Shown here in pieces: positions 46,943 to 55,591 of a stretch of DNA of 64,000 bases. Positions within the stretch are counted from its first letter, which is position 1; every line of letters begins with the position of its first letter. The stretch comes from Labrenzia sp. THAF82 (GTDB lineage: Bacteria > Pseudomonadota > Alphaproteobacteria > Rhizobiales > Stappiaceae), in contig NZ_CP045354.1 in assembly GCF_009363435.1 (NCBI RefSeq), forward strand, positions 3,686,501-3,750,500. Reading direction: 5' to 3'. A program made the translations under genes and the position numbers. Below the pieces are notes generated by a model. It worked only from the letters and a program-made list of their open reading frames with translations, was not told where the DNA came from and searched no databases.

Positions 46943-48079
46943 TCAGTGCCCTTTCAGCGCAAGGCGCGCATTGATGAAGTTGACGATTTGAGCCAGCGAA
47001 TAATTGATCAGCAAGAAGGACAGCATCAACAATCCCATGAGCTCAAGCGTTTGTCCGGACTGGGTAATTGACGTTGACACGATATAGAAGAGATCGCTGA
47101 AACCAATCGCGACACCGAGCGTGGTCGCCTTCATGATGAAAATCCACTGGTTGCCCAGAGGCGGCATGATTGTTCGCAATGCCATCGGCATTTTAACGTG
47201 AAACCAGATGGAACGAGATGACAGACCGAGAGCCTTGCCGGCTTCGGTCAGGCCGCTCGGCACTTCGTGAAGTCCTCCACGCACCACTTCGGCAATATAG
47301 GCAGAACCGTAAAGTGTGATCGCAAGGATCATGGCAACAAGTTCGATGGAAACCGTCAGGCCGCCCTGAAACCTCAATCCCTTCTGCGCCGGAATTGAGA
47401 AAATTGAGGAATCCGCCGGTGCGAACATGGAAGCCAAGATCAGCGTCAGACCAATACCGGCAACCAACCAAAGGCCAAGCTTGTGAAGGAATTGAAGGCT
47501 CTTCAGTCGAAAGATAACGAACCCAAGCAGGACCAGGCAGGCGAAAATTCCGAGTACTGCTGACGGCGAAACATTCAGCGCTGGCAGCATCAGACCCCTG
47601 TTTGAGAGAAACAGTGCATCCCCCAGTGAATATGCCTGCCGAGGCCCGGGCATGTGGATCAAAACCGCGTACCAAAACACGAGTTGCAGTATCAGCGGCA
47701 AGTTTCGAAAGAGCTGGATATAGACGGTTGCGACCGCGTTGAGGCCAAGTTGGCGTGCATCCCTGGCAGTGCCGATCGCAAACCCGAGGATGGTGGAAAG
47801 CACAATACAAATCAGCCCGAGGAACAATGTGTTCATGAAGCCGATCAACAGCGTTCTGGAGTAACTGTCGTCAATAGATCGGTCGATCAATGAAAACGAA
47901 TACGCCCAACCTGTTGCCCGTTCCAGAAAACCGAAGCCGCTCGTCATGTTGAGCTCGTCCAGTTTCGTTTGCGCGGTTGAAATCGCAGCCCAGACGATCA
48001 GGGCTACCACAACAACCAGCAACGTCTGCAATATCAGTTCACGGCGTTTCCGCCTGGTCTTGAGAGCCGCAGCATCCAT
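46943..48079 (-). CDS. aapQ: amino-acid ABC transporter permease, AapQ-like
   Basis: 378-residue permease with a basic N-terminus (LKTRRKRREL), multiple helices and the EAA loop GLHEVPSGLTEAGKALGLSSR. The pattern DRSIDDSYSRTLLIGFMNTLFLGLIC is AapQ-like. Start: ATG at 48079 after AAGGAGG; an earlier in-frame start at 48106 overlaps the hairpin region. Pairs with AapM in the membrane. Confidence 0.88.
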   Translation of the reverse strand: MDAAALKTRRKRRELILQTLLVVVVALIVWAAISTAQTKLDELNMTSGFGFLERATGWAYSFSLIDRSIDDSYSRTLLIGFMNTLFLGLICIVLSTILGFAIGTARDARQLGLNAVATVYIQLFRNLPLILQLVFWYAVLIHMPGPRQAYSLGDALFLSNRGLMLPALNVSPSAVLGIFACLVLLGFVIFRLKSLQFLHKLGLWLVAGIGLTLILASMFAPADSSIFSIPAQKGLRFQGGLTVSIELVAMILAITLYGSAYIAEVVRGGLHEVPSGLTEAGKALGLSSRSIWFHVKMPMALRTIMPPLGNQWIFIMKATTLGVAIGFSDLFYIVSTSITQSGQTLELMGLLMLSFLLINYSLAQIVNFINARLALKGH

Positions 48080-48091
48080 TCCCGGATCCTC

Positions 48092-48139
48092 CTTGCCGCA
48101 ACACAATAGAAAAGCGGCAAGACAAAAATGCCTTGCCGC
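48092..48139 (-). promoter_or_regulatory. three-arm RNA hairpin between aapJ and aapQ
   Basis: Read on the minus strand: arm A GCGGCAAG (48139-48132), a 10-nt loop, arm B CTTGCCGC (48121-48114) then TTTT, and arm A' GCGGCAAG (48099-48092) running directly into the aapQ Shine-Dalgarno AAGGAGG. B can pair perfectly with A, giving a terminator-like hairpin 15 nt after the aapJ stop. Or it can pair with A', which would cover part of the aapQ ribosome site. It likely sets the binding protein to permease ratio. Confidence 0.65.
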
Positions 48140-48153
48140 CTCGCGAACACGGA

Positions 48154-49194
48154 TCAGTCAAGGATCGGGGCGTAAAGAACGCCGCCATGGCTCCAGAGGT
48201 TGTTCAGGCCACGGTCAAGTTTGTAAGGAGACCCCTCACCCAGATTACGGTCGTAGATTTCCCCGAAGTTTCCGGTAGCTGCAATCATTTCACGTGCCCA
48301 GGTATCCCGGATGCCCAGACGTTCGCCCATGCCCGGATCGACGCCCAAAAGCCGTGCGATCTTCGGGTTAGGTGGATTGGCTGCCATTTCTTCTACATTT
48401 GAGGAAGTCACCCCTTCTTCTTCGGCGATCAGCAGTGCAGCAATCATCCAGTTGACCATGTCGACGAATTCCTCGTCGCCCTGACGCATCGCGGCAGCGA
48501 TCGGTTCGTTGGACAGCTGGTCTGACAAGATGATGTGGGCATCCGGCTTTTCGAGCTCAGTTGCCCGCAGGACAGCCAGGAATGGGCCCCAGGCGGCAAA
48601 GGCGTCGCAACGGTTTGCAAGGTAAGCTGCGCGCAGTTCCGATGCTTTTTCGTACGACACCATAGTGTGGTCAACACCGATGGTTTTCAGATAGTTGCCT
48701 GCGAGCCTTTCAATCGTGGTGCCGGCCTCAACGCAGATTGTTCCACCGTCAAGTTCCTTCGCCTCGGTTATGCCAAGGTCGCCGTGTGCCATGAATTGCG
48801 TGCCACCGAAAAAATACGGCAGGCTGAACTGCAGACCGACCTCTGTATCGCGGCCCATGGTCCAACCGGTTGCCTTGATGATGACGTCAACATCGCCGGA
48901 TTGCAGAGCGGGGAACCTTTGAGCCCAGCTCAAGGGAACGATTTGGGCCTTGTCCGGATCCCCCAGGATCGCTGTCGTGAGGGCACGGCACATATCAATG
49001 TCCAGCCCTTTCCATTCGTTTTTGTCGTTCACCTCCACAAACCCGAAGTAGCTGCCGTTGTGACCACTACAAAGGAGCGTGCCCCGCTCTTCGATCTCCG
49101 TCACTGTCGCGCTTTTTGAAAACGCGGTAACCGGGGCTGCAACACCTGCTGCGAACGCAACCGCGCAGGCGATTTTTGCAATACTGGTTGCCAT
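48154..49194 (-). CDS. aapJ: amino-acid ABC transporter substrate-binding protein, AapJ-like
   Basis: 346-residue periplasmic binding protein of the general L-amino-acid family. The signal peptide is IAKIACAVAFAAGVAAPVTAFS. Family blocks: RGTLLCSGHNGSYFGF, WKGLDIDMCRALTTAILGD, GGTICVEAGTTIERL, and the C-terminal NYGEIYDRNLG-type segment (FGEIYDRNLGEGSPYKL). The start at 49194 gives a normal signal peptide. A 19-bp operator-like palindrome lies 13 bp upstream. Ligand range is unknown; the context suggests a sulfur or cyclic amino compound. Confidence 0.9.
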   Translation of the reverse strand: MATSIAKIACAVAFAAGVAAPVTAFSKSATVTEIEERGTLLCSGHNGSYFGFVEVNDKNEWKGLDIDMCRALTTAILGDPDKAQIVPLSWAQRFPALQSGDVDVIIKATGWTMGRDTEVGLQFSLPYFFGGTQFMAHGDLGITEAKELDGGTICVEAGTTIERLAGNYLKTIGVDHTMVSYEKASELRAAYLANRCDAFAAWGPFLAVLRATELEKPDAHIILSDQLSNEPIAAAMRQGDEEFVDMVNWMIAALLIAEEEGVTSSNVEEMAANPPNPKIARLLGVDPGMGERLGIRDTWAREMIAATGNFGEIYDRNLGEGSPYKLDRGLNNLWSHGGVLYAPILD

Positions 49195-49207
49195 TTTAGC
49201 TGTTCCC

Positions 49208-49226
49208 TGTTTTATATATCGGAACA
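49208..49226 (-). promoter_or_regulatory. operator-like site A, probable IclR target, before aapJ
   Basis: In aapJ orientation the site reads TGTTCCGATATATAAAACA, an imperfect palindrome with TGTT/AACA ends. It matches site B (56003-56021) at 18 of 19 positions in the same orientation relative to the FAD-oxidase operon. Half-sites TGTTCC also flank it at 49201-49206 and 49229-49234. The rest of 49195-49541, between aapJ and the MBL gene, holds no coding sequence. IclR binding is inferred from the single regulator gene in the cluster. Confidence 0.6.
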
Positions 49227-49541
49227 CTTGTTCCATTTAGTAGGTTACGAACACTCAAAAATGAGTCAAGTGAATTCTCCAATTCGCGGAAAAACTGATC
49301 GAAATTCTGCGAAACTGGCGGGGAAATGAGCAAAATTTGAAATGAGCGCATGATTACTAGGCATGTGCAGGTGGTTGAAACTGGTTGGGACCAGCCAATT
49401 TTAGGATCTAGTCGCCCCACAGCAGAAAGCGTGGACAGCAAACCGGGTCCTTACAGAATTTGATTTTTCCGCGTGCCAAGTATTTGACAGTTGTTGGTCC
49501 CGGTCCGCACACTCGGCGCAATGGCATATGAGGAGACACGA

Positions 49542-50435
49542 ATGAGCGGTTCAAATTACCCGGTCGACTTGAGCGTCAAACCTGAAGTGAAAGCCTTTTT
49601 TGATCCGGCGACAAACACAATCAGTTATGTCGTCAAGGACCCAGCGTCTTCAGCCTGTGCCGTGGTCGACAGTGTCATGGACATCGATTATGCAGCCGGA
49701 CGCATCACCTATGATCATGCCGATGAGATCATAGCCCACATCCGCGACAACCAACTTGAGCTGGAGTGGTTGATTGAGACCCATGTGCATGCCGATCACC
49801 TTTCGGGTGCGCCCTACATTCAAAGTCAGCTCGGTGGCAAACTCGGCATTGGGGAAAAGATCACCGTTATCCAGGAGACCTTCGGCAAGATCTTCAACGA
49901 AGGCACGGAATTTCAACGCGACGGCAGTCAGTTTGACATGCTTTTCAAAGATGGAGACACCTATAAGATCGGGGAGATGACCGCCATGGTCATGTGCACA
50001 CCCGGCCACACTCCAGCTTGCATGGTTCACGTCATGGGGAACGCCACCTTTACAGGAGATACGCTGTTCATGCCTGACAGTGGCTCCGCTCGTGCAGACT
50101 TTCCCGGAGGTGATGCGGCAACGCTTTATGATTCAATTCAGAAGGTTCTTGCCCTTCCGGACGATATGCGTCTCTTCATGTGCCACGACTATGGGCAGAA
50201 TGGCCGTGAGATCCAGTGGGAGACAACTGTCGGTGAGGAAAAAGAGCACAACATTCATGTCGGTGGCGGCAAAAGCAAAGATGAGTTCGTCAAGTTCCGG
50301 ACAGAACGGGACGCACAGTTGGCGATGCCGAAGCTGATCATCCCGTCCCTGCAGGTCAACATGCGTGCCGGACAATTGCCGCCTTCGGATGAGACCGGTC
50401 GAACCTTCTTGAAGGTTCCCGTGAATGGGCTTTAA
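49542..50435 (+). CDS. MBL-fold hydrolase, persulfide-dioxygenase-like
   Basis: 297 residues. Metallo-beta-lactamase fold with THVHADHLSG (HxHxDH), CTPGHTPACMV, FTGDTLFMPDSG and CHDYGQ. It resembles the Blh/persulfide dioxygenase group, which oxidises glutathione persulfide to sulfite with Fe(II); members of that group are often paired with a rhodanese, and one is encoded 5.5 kb away. AGGAG 7 nt before the ATG at 49542 sets the start over 49521. A glyoxalase II-like thioesterase is the alternative. Confidence 0.82.
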   Translation: MSGSNYPVDLSVKPEVKAFFDPATNTISYVVKDPASSACAVVDSVMDIDYAAGRITYDHADEIIAHIRDNQLELEWLIETHVHADHLSGAPYIQSQLGGKLGIGEKITVIQETFGKIFNEGTEFQRDGSQFDMLFKDGDTYKIGEMTAMVMCTPGHTPACMVHVMGNATFTGDTLFMPDSGSARADFPGGDAATLYDSIQKVLALPDDMRLFMCHDYGQNGREIQWETTVGEEKEHNIHVGGGKSKDEFVKFRTERDAQLAMPKLIIPSLQVNMRAGQLPPSDETGRTFLKVPVNGL

Positions 50436-50461
50436 AAAGGGCGAGAAATCCCGCCCTTTTT
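50434..50461. terminator. bidirectional terminator between MBL and VOC genes
   Basis: AAAAAGGGCG and CGCCCTTTTT form a symmetrical stem, so a GC stem followed by a T-run is read on both strands. It starts at the MBL stop codon and lies 30 bp from the VOC stop, serving both convergent genes. Confidence 0.8.
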
Positions 50462-50490
50462 AGTTCAACTGCCATAGACCGGCGACTAAC

Positions 50491-51126
50491 CTAGTCCACC
50501 ACGACGGCGCCATTAGGCGTTTTCAGAGCGAATGAAAGCCCTGGCTCTCCTTTGACCACCTCCGCAAGGTGATCAACATTCAGCGCCTTGAGCAGCGATA
50601 CAAATTGTTCAGGCTCGGGATGTGACAGTCTGATTGTTTGAAGCTGAACGCCGAGCTCTTGTTGACCCGTCGATGGATGTGGACCAGGAGACCATTCGAT
50701 AAACGCTGGCAACAGACCTTCTCCCGGCAGGCTTCCATCCTTTGGAACCGTTAAGCGCCAGGTTCTGTCGCCCCGGGCGAAGTCGACAATTTCTCCAAGA
50801 TCAACCGGACTGGTTGCGACGACAGCATCAAGATCGCTGGTGTTTACGACCCACGTCAGCGCACGCGGGCGTTCGTCCAGCCTGCGCTGCGTGCCTGGGT
50901 TGTCCAATGTGAACCAGCGAACGCGTCCGGGTTCCGGTGCTTCAGGGTCAATTGAAATCAATTCGAAAAAGCTTTCATTGCCCGCTTGCATGACGCAGTT
51001 GTGCGTACTCATGGCCGCATGCTTTCCCCCACGTGGTACTGCAACGCCGAGGATTGTCTCCATCGCTTCTGCGCCACTGTCGAGGTCTTTGCACCCAATG
51101 GCGATATGGTCGATTTTGTTTTGCAT
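50491..51126 (-). CDS. VOC / glyoxalase-like domain protein
   Basis: 211 residues. The N-terminal IDHIAIGCKDLDSGAEAM is a typical VOC start, then HNCVMQAGNESFFELI, and a second half with FIEWSPGPHPSTG and QTIRLSHPEPEQF. This is the PF13468-type glyoxalase-like layout, of unknown reaction. It is 8 bp downstream of the PLP lyase gene on the same strand, so the two are co-expressed. Confidence 0.8.
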   Translation of the reverse strand: MQNKIDHIAIGCKDLDSGAEAMETILGVAVPRGGKHAAMSTHNCVMQAGNESFFELISIDPEAPEPGRVRWFTLDNPGTQRRLDERPRALTWVVNTSDLDAVVATSPVDLGEIVDFARGDRTWRLTVPKDGSLPGEGLLPAFIEWSPGPHPSTGQQELGVQLQTIRLSHPEPEQFVSLLKALNVDHLAEVVKGEPGLSFALKTPNGAVVVD

Positions 51127-51134
51127 CTTTGAAA

Positions 51135-52292
51135 CTACCCCTGAAGAAATTCTAGAGCCTGAGTGACATCTGCCTTCAGGGTCTCCAGATCATCGAATCC
51201 AATGTTGAAGCGCAGCAGAGGACCCTGCCCCAGATTGCGGCTGCGTTCGCTTGTCATTGGGAGTACGAGGCTCTCATATCCCCCCCAGCTCACGCCTATT
51301 CCGAAACATGTCAATGCGTCGACAAAGGCGCGGAAATTGGCTTCCGGACATGGTTTGAAAATGATCGAAAACAATCCGGCAGCGCCAGAAAAATCTCTTT
51401 TCCAGTTTTCGTGACCGGGGCAGCTGTCAAACGCCGGGTGCAGCAATCGATCTACTTCCGGCAAGTCCGAAAGCCATGAAGCCATATCAATGCCGGCTTT
51501 GTTTTGATGTTCCATGCGCATCTTGAGCGTTCTCAGACCCCTGAGCGCCAGAAAAACCTCTTGCGCACCTGGCTTGTCTCCGAGCGACATGACTGTTCGG
51601 CGTATTCGACTGTGGTATTTTTCAGTGGCAGCAATAACACCAAGCATCGCGTCGGAATGTCCACAAAGGTGTTTTGATCCTGAATAGACAACGACATCTG
51701 CGCCGAGGTTTAGTGGATTACAGAAAACCGGCGATCCCCAGGTGTTGTCAAAAACAACCGGTACCCCGCTTTCATTGGCCTGACGCACGATTTCAGGCAG
51801 GTCACAAACTTCGAATGTTCCGGAGCCTGGAGCCTCAGCCATGACAGCGCAAGTGCTGGGCCGGATCTTCTCACCAATGGACTCCATTGGGTCAAACGGT
51901 TCGATGTCGACATTCATAGACACCAAAAGGCCGTCACAGAACGCCCGCGTATTGCCATAGAGATTATCCGCCACCAGCAGATGATCACCGGGCCTTGCCA
52001 GAGCGAGCAGTGTTGACGTGATCGCCGAGACACCCGATGACGTCAATGTTGCACCGTGGGCCCCATCCAACTCGGCCAGCAGGCGCTCAAGTGAAAACGT
52101 GGCATCATTTCCATATCGGCCGTAGTAAGGAGTGCCGTTCTCAAAGCGGGCTTCTTTTGCGGTCTCGAATTCCTCGAGCGTGCTGAAAACCACCGTTGAA
52201 CCGAGTTCGACCGGCCAATTCACCTGTTTTCCGACAGGTCCGCCCGGCCGAGCGCCATGCACAAGGGCATCCGCCAGGTTAGTTTTTGTCAT
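51135..52292 (-). CDS. cystathionine beta-lyase-like PLP enzyme
   Basis: 385 residues, Cys/Met metabolism PLP family (MetC/PatB-like fold type I). Seen: STVVFSTLEEFETAK, YGRYGNDATFSLERLLAELDGA, the PLP Lys in VVYSGSKHLCGHSDAMLG, and SLGDKPGAQEVFLALRGLRTL. It likely cleaves a C-S bond of a cysteine conjugate or cystathionine to thiol, pyruvate and ammonia; gamma-elimination is possible too. It is divergent from the molybdoenzyme gene, with 96 bp between. Confidence 0.87.
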   Translation of the reverse strand: MTKTNLADALVHGARPGGPVGKQVNWPVELGSTVVFSTLEEFETAKEARFENGTPYYGRYGNDATFSLERLLAELDGAHGATLTSSGVSAITSTLLALARPGDHLLVADNLYGNTRAFCDGLLVSMNVDIEPFDPMESIGEKIRPSTCAVMAEAPGSGTFEVCDLPEIVRQANESGVPVVFDNTWGSPVFCNPLNLGADVVVYSGSKHLCGHSDAMLGVIAATEKYHSRIRRTVMSLGDKPGAQEVFLALRGLRTLKMRMEHQNKAGIDMASWLSDLPEVDRLLHPAFDSCPGHENWKRDFSGAAGLFSIIFKPCPEANFRAFVDALTCFGIGVSWGGYESLVLPMTSERSRNLGQGPLLRFNIGFDDLETLKADVTQALEFLQG

Positions 52293-52388
52293 TTTGGGTG
52301 GCTCCAGAAATTGCGACGTGTTGAAATGATGACACTCGGCATTAAGTGTGTCAATATATGGAAAATTCGTTCTGATTAGCGAAACAAA

Positions 52389-54716
52389 ATGAAATTGACG
52401 TCAAATCATTGGGGTCCAGGCTACGTTAATGTCGCCGACGGCCGCATTGTCTCGGTTCTTCCTCATCCCGACGATCCGAATCCTTCTCAAATTTCCGGCA
52501 ACATTGCACAAAGCCTGAACGGTCGGGCGCGTGTTCTGAAACCCGCTGTTCGAAAGGGCTGGCTGGAGAACGGTCCAGGCTCCGCAAGACGCGGTGAAGA
52601 TGCCTTTGTCGAACTGTCCTGGTCTGAAATGACTGACCTGCTGGCAGACGAGATCAACCGAGTTAAGAGCACTTATGGCAACAATGCCATTTTTGCCGGC
52701 TCATATGGCTGGTCAAGTGCAGGCCGTTTCCATCATGCACAAAGCCAGCTGAAACGTTTCCTGAACACTCTAGGCGGTTTTGTCCGTTCTGAAGGCAATT
52801 ACAGCTACAATGCAGCATTGGGTTTGATGCCCTTCATCCTGGGTGACTATCGCAGACATGTCGCACAAGCAACGCGTTGGACCGTTGTAGCGGAGCATTG
52901 CGACCTCGTTGTCCTGTTCGGCGGCCTGGCCACACGCAATACGCAAGTCAGCGATGGCGGCATCTCCCGGCATAGGATCGAAACAAATCTTAAGTCCTGT
53001 GCAGACGCAGGCGTCCGATTTGTGAATTTCAGCCCGATCCGCAGTGACCTTTCGTCAGACATTCCGGCCCAGTGGCTCGCTCCGCTTCCAGGAACAGATG
53101 TCGCGGTCATGATGGGAATTGCCCACACGCTTCTGATTGAAGACCTTCACGACAGGGCTTTCCTCGACAAATACACCACCGGTTTCGACAGGTTCGCAGC
53201 CTATCTGGTTGGAGAAACGGATGGAGTAGCGAAAACCGCTGCCTGGGCCGAAGGCATCTCAGGCATTCCGTCAGAAAGTTTGCGCAGTCTTGCGCGCGAG
53301 ATGGCGTCGAAACGGACCATGATTTCCTGTGCTGCAAGTTTGCAGCGCGCTGATTACGGCGAACAACCGTTGTGGATGACGATTTCGCTTGCAGCGATGC
53401 TTGGGCAAATTGGACTTCCGGGTGGAGGCTTTACAATCGGGTATGGCGTCAACGGCAATATCGGCAATATGGAACGACCGTTTCGACCCGGTGCCCTCCC
53501 GCAGGGAAGATCCGCAGTGTCTGATTGCATCCCTGTCGCCATGATATCTGAGATGTTGCTCAACCCACTCGGGAAATATGAGTACCTTGGGGCGACGCGG
53601 ACATTTCCAGACATCAAAATGGTTTGGTGGGCCGGTGGTAACCCATTCCACCATCACCAGGATCTCAACAGGCTCCGCAGGGCCTTTTCAAAACCGGAAA
53701 CAATTGTCGTCAATGAAATGAACTGGACCGCGACTGCTAGGCATGCGGACATCGTTTTGCCTGTTGCAGCACCACAGGAAAGAAACGATTTCGGTGCAGG
53801 CAAATCGGACAATGCCCTGATTCCGATGCCTGCAGCTGTTTCACCTCCAGGAGAGGCTCTTACCGAATTCGAGATCTTTTGCGCTCTCTCAAAGCGGCTG
53901 GGTAACCACCAGAACTTTTCCAAAGGTCTGGATGAAACTGGTTGGTTGTTGCACCTCTGGGACGAAACAAGGCAGTCAGCAGCAAACCAAGGCATTGATC
54001 TACCAGACTGGAGCACCTTTTTGAATGGAGACATTGTGACGTTGCCAGACCCGTCGCCCAATCAGGTTTTTCTGGCAGAATTTCGCGAAGACCCACACGG
54101 CAATGCACTGCCGACGCCATCAGGTCTGATCGAATTGTATTCAGAGACGATTGCTGACATGAATTTGCAGGACTGTCCCGGCCACGCCAGTTGGTTTGAA
54201 CCAAGAGACAAGGAAACTGGATTGGCGGAACGCTATCCGCTTTCGCTGCTTTCAGGTCAGCCTGGAACGCGGCTGCACAGTCAGCTCGACAATGGCGCGA
54301 CCAGCCTTGCGGCAAAAATAAAAGAACGCGAACCGGTCCTGCTTCATCCGGAAGACGCTGCAATTCGAAAAATCAAGGACGGAGACATTGTCGAACTGCG
54401 AAACGATCGAGGCCGATGCCTTGCGGGGGCCAGAATAACAGACGACATTCGTCCTGGTTGCGCCTTCCTATGGACCGGTGCCTGGTATGACCCGGAGTTT
54501 GAAGATCCGCACCATCGGGACCGCCACGGCAACCCCAACGTCCTTACCCATGACCTCAGAACATCCTCCCTCACCCAAAGCCCCGCAGCTCACTCCGCCT
54601 ATGTTGAAATATTGCCGATCGAAGGTCAGGCACCTGAAGTTGAAGCCCATACTCCCCCGCGATTTACCTTTGCGGATGCGTCGGCTACAGTGCCGAAAAT
54701 GACCAGCGAAACGTGA
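52389..54716 (+). CDS. BisC-type molybdopterin S/N-oxide reductase, cytoplasmic
   Basis: 775 residues, DMSO-reductase family without an Fe-S cluster. GSYGWSSAGRFHHAQ matches the TorA/DMSOR GSYGWKSPGRLH block and places a Ser (about residue 110) as Mo ligand. Other blocks: WVVVAEHCD-type, MVWWAGGNPFHHHQDLNRL, VVNEMNWTATARHADIVLPVA, and the C-terminal molybdopterin-binding domain. No twin-Arg signal is present, so it acts in the cytoplasm like BisC, which reduces biotin and methionine sulfoxides. The exact substrate is unknown. Confidence 0.88.
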   Translation: MKLTSNHWGPGYVNVADGRIVSVLPHPDDPNPSQISGNIAQSLNGRARVLKPAVRKGWLENGPGSARRGEDAFVELSWSEMTDLLADEINRVKSTYGNNAIFAGSYGWSSAGRFHHAQSQLKRFLNTLGGFVRSEGNYSYNAALGLMPFILGDYRRHVAQATRWTVVAEHCDLVVLFGGLATRNTQVSDGGISRHRIETNLKSCADAGVRFVNFSPIRSDLSSDIPAQWLAPLPGTDVAVMMGIAHTLLIEDLHDRAFLDKYTTGFDRFAAYLVGETDGVAKTAAWAEGISGIPSESLRSLAREMASKRTMISCAASLQRADYGEQPLWMTISLAAMLGQIGLPGGGFTIGYGVNGNIGNMERPFRPGALPQGRSAVSDCIPVAMISEMLLNPLGKYEYLGATRTFPDIKMVWWAGGNPFHHHQDLNRLRRAFSKPETIVVNEMNWTATARHADIVLPVAAPQERNDFGAGKSDNALIPMPAAVSPPGEALTEFEIFCALSKRLGNHQNFSKGLDETGWLLHLWDETRQSAANQGIDLPDWSTFLNGDIVTLPDPSPNQVFLAEFREDPHGNALPTPSGLIELYSETIADMNLQDCPGHASWFEPRDKETGLAERYPLSLLSGQPGTRLHSQLDNGATSLAAKIKEREPVLLHPEDAAIRKIKDGDIVELRNDRGRCLAGARITDDIRPGCAFLWTGAWYDPEFEDPHHRDRHGNPNVLTHDLRTSSLTQSPAAHSAYVEILPIEGQAPEVEAHTPPRFTFADASATVPKMTSET

Positions 54717-54718
54717 AA

Positions 54719-55489
54719 ATGTCAGAAAAAAAAGCGACTGAAGCAAAAGTAGATTCCACACTTTCCAAAGGCCTGGCGATACTTGAAAAGCTGGCAGAAA
54801 CCCGAAGCGCACTCGGCGTTACTGAAATCTCTCGTTCGCTGGATTTGACCAAGTCGAACACTTTTCGACTGCTGCAGACGCTTTCACGGCTCGGCTACGT
54901 TACGCAAAGAGAGGACGGAGCGTATGCGGTCACACTCAAGATGTGGCAAGTCGGACGCTCGACCGTCGACAGTCTCAATCTTAGAGAACTCGCAGCGCCG
55001 GAGATGGCCTACCTCGCCGATGAAACCGGTGAAACTATCTATCTCGCTGTGCCAGAACAATTCAACGTCGTCTATATCGACAAGATCGAAAGCAAGAAGC
55101 CAATTCGCTCCTGGAACCCGATTGGCGGATCTGCGCCCATCCATTGCGTTGGGACCGGCAAAGCTATCCTGGCTGCCAACTATGAAAGACTGCGCGAAAA
55201 GCTTTCCGAGCCACTGCCCGGCTTTACCGGCAGAACGATGACAACCTTGAGCCAGCTGGACGAAGACATCGAAGCAACGAGAATGCGCGGCTATGCCTAT
55301 GATACCGGAGAATTTCGCGACCGGATTTTAAGTTTCGGGGCGGCAATCAAGCTGCCTGATGGCGAAGCGGTCGCTGCAATCGGCATCTCGGTTCCAAACG
55401 TCAATCTTCCAGAAAACGGAGAGGAACGGTTTGGCGCTCTTTCTGCGCACGCTGCCGAGGCCGTTTCCCGCAAACTAACACGCGTCTGA
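54719..55489 (+). CDS. IclR-family transcriptional regulator
   Basis: 256 residues. N-terminal winged helix (LAILEKLAETRSALGVTEISRSLDLTKSNTFRLLQTL region) and a C-terminal IclR ligand domain (TGETIYLAVPEQFNVVYIDK, GSAPIHCVGTGKAILA, DEDIEATRMRGYAYDTGEF). It is the only regulator gene in the 46-64 kb cluster. The ATG at 54719 overlaps the molybdoenzyme stop; a GTG at 54713 is possible. It probably binds sites A and B and senses a pathway intermediate. Confidence 0.9.
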   Translation: MSEKKATEAKVDSTLSKGLAILEKLAETRSALGVTEISRSLDLTKSNTFRLLQTLSRLGYVTQREDGAYAVTLKMWQVGRSTVDSLNLRELAAPEMAYLADETGETIYLAVPEQFNVVYIDKIESKKPIRSWNPIGGSAPIHCVGTGKAILAANYERLREKLSEPLPGFTGRTMTTLSQLDEDIEATRMRGYAYDTGEFRDRILSFGAAIKLPDGEAVAAIGISVPNVNLPENGEERFGALSAHAAEAVSRKLTRV

Positions 55490-55527
55490 AATCTCCGGTT
55501 CTAGCAAGACCCATCCAATGGACACGA

Positions 55528-55546
55528 GACCGGCACTGTGCCGGTC
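55528..55546. repeat. perfect 19-bp palindrome between iclR and rhodanese genes
   Basis: GACCGGCACTGTGCCGGTC, inverted repeat with 9-bp arms around one base. It lies 38 bp after the iclR stop and 45 bp before the convergent rhodanese stop. No T-run follows on either strand, so it is a weak intrinsic terminator at best; an operator is possible. Confidence 0.5.
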
Positions 55547-55591
55547 AAAATCATATTCACGCGCGGAAAAAAGCCTGAACCGAATTTCAGA

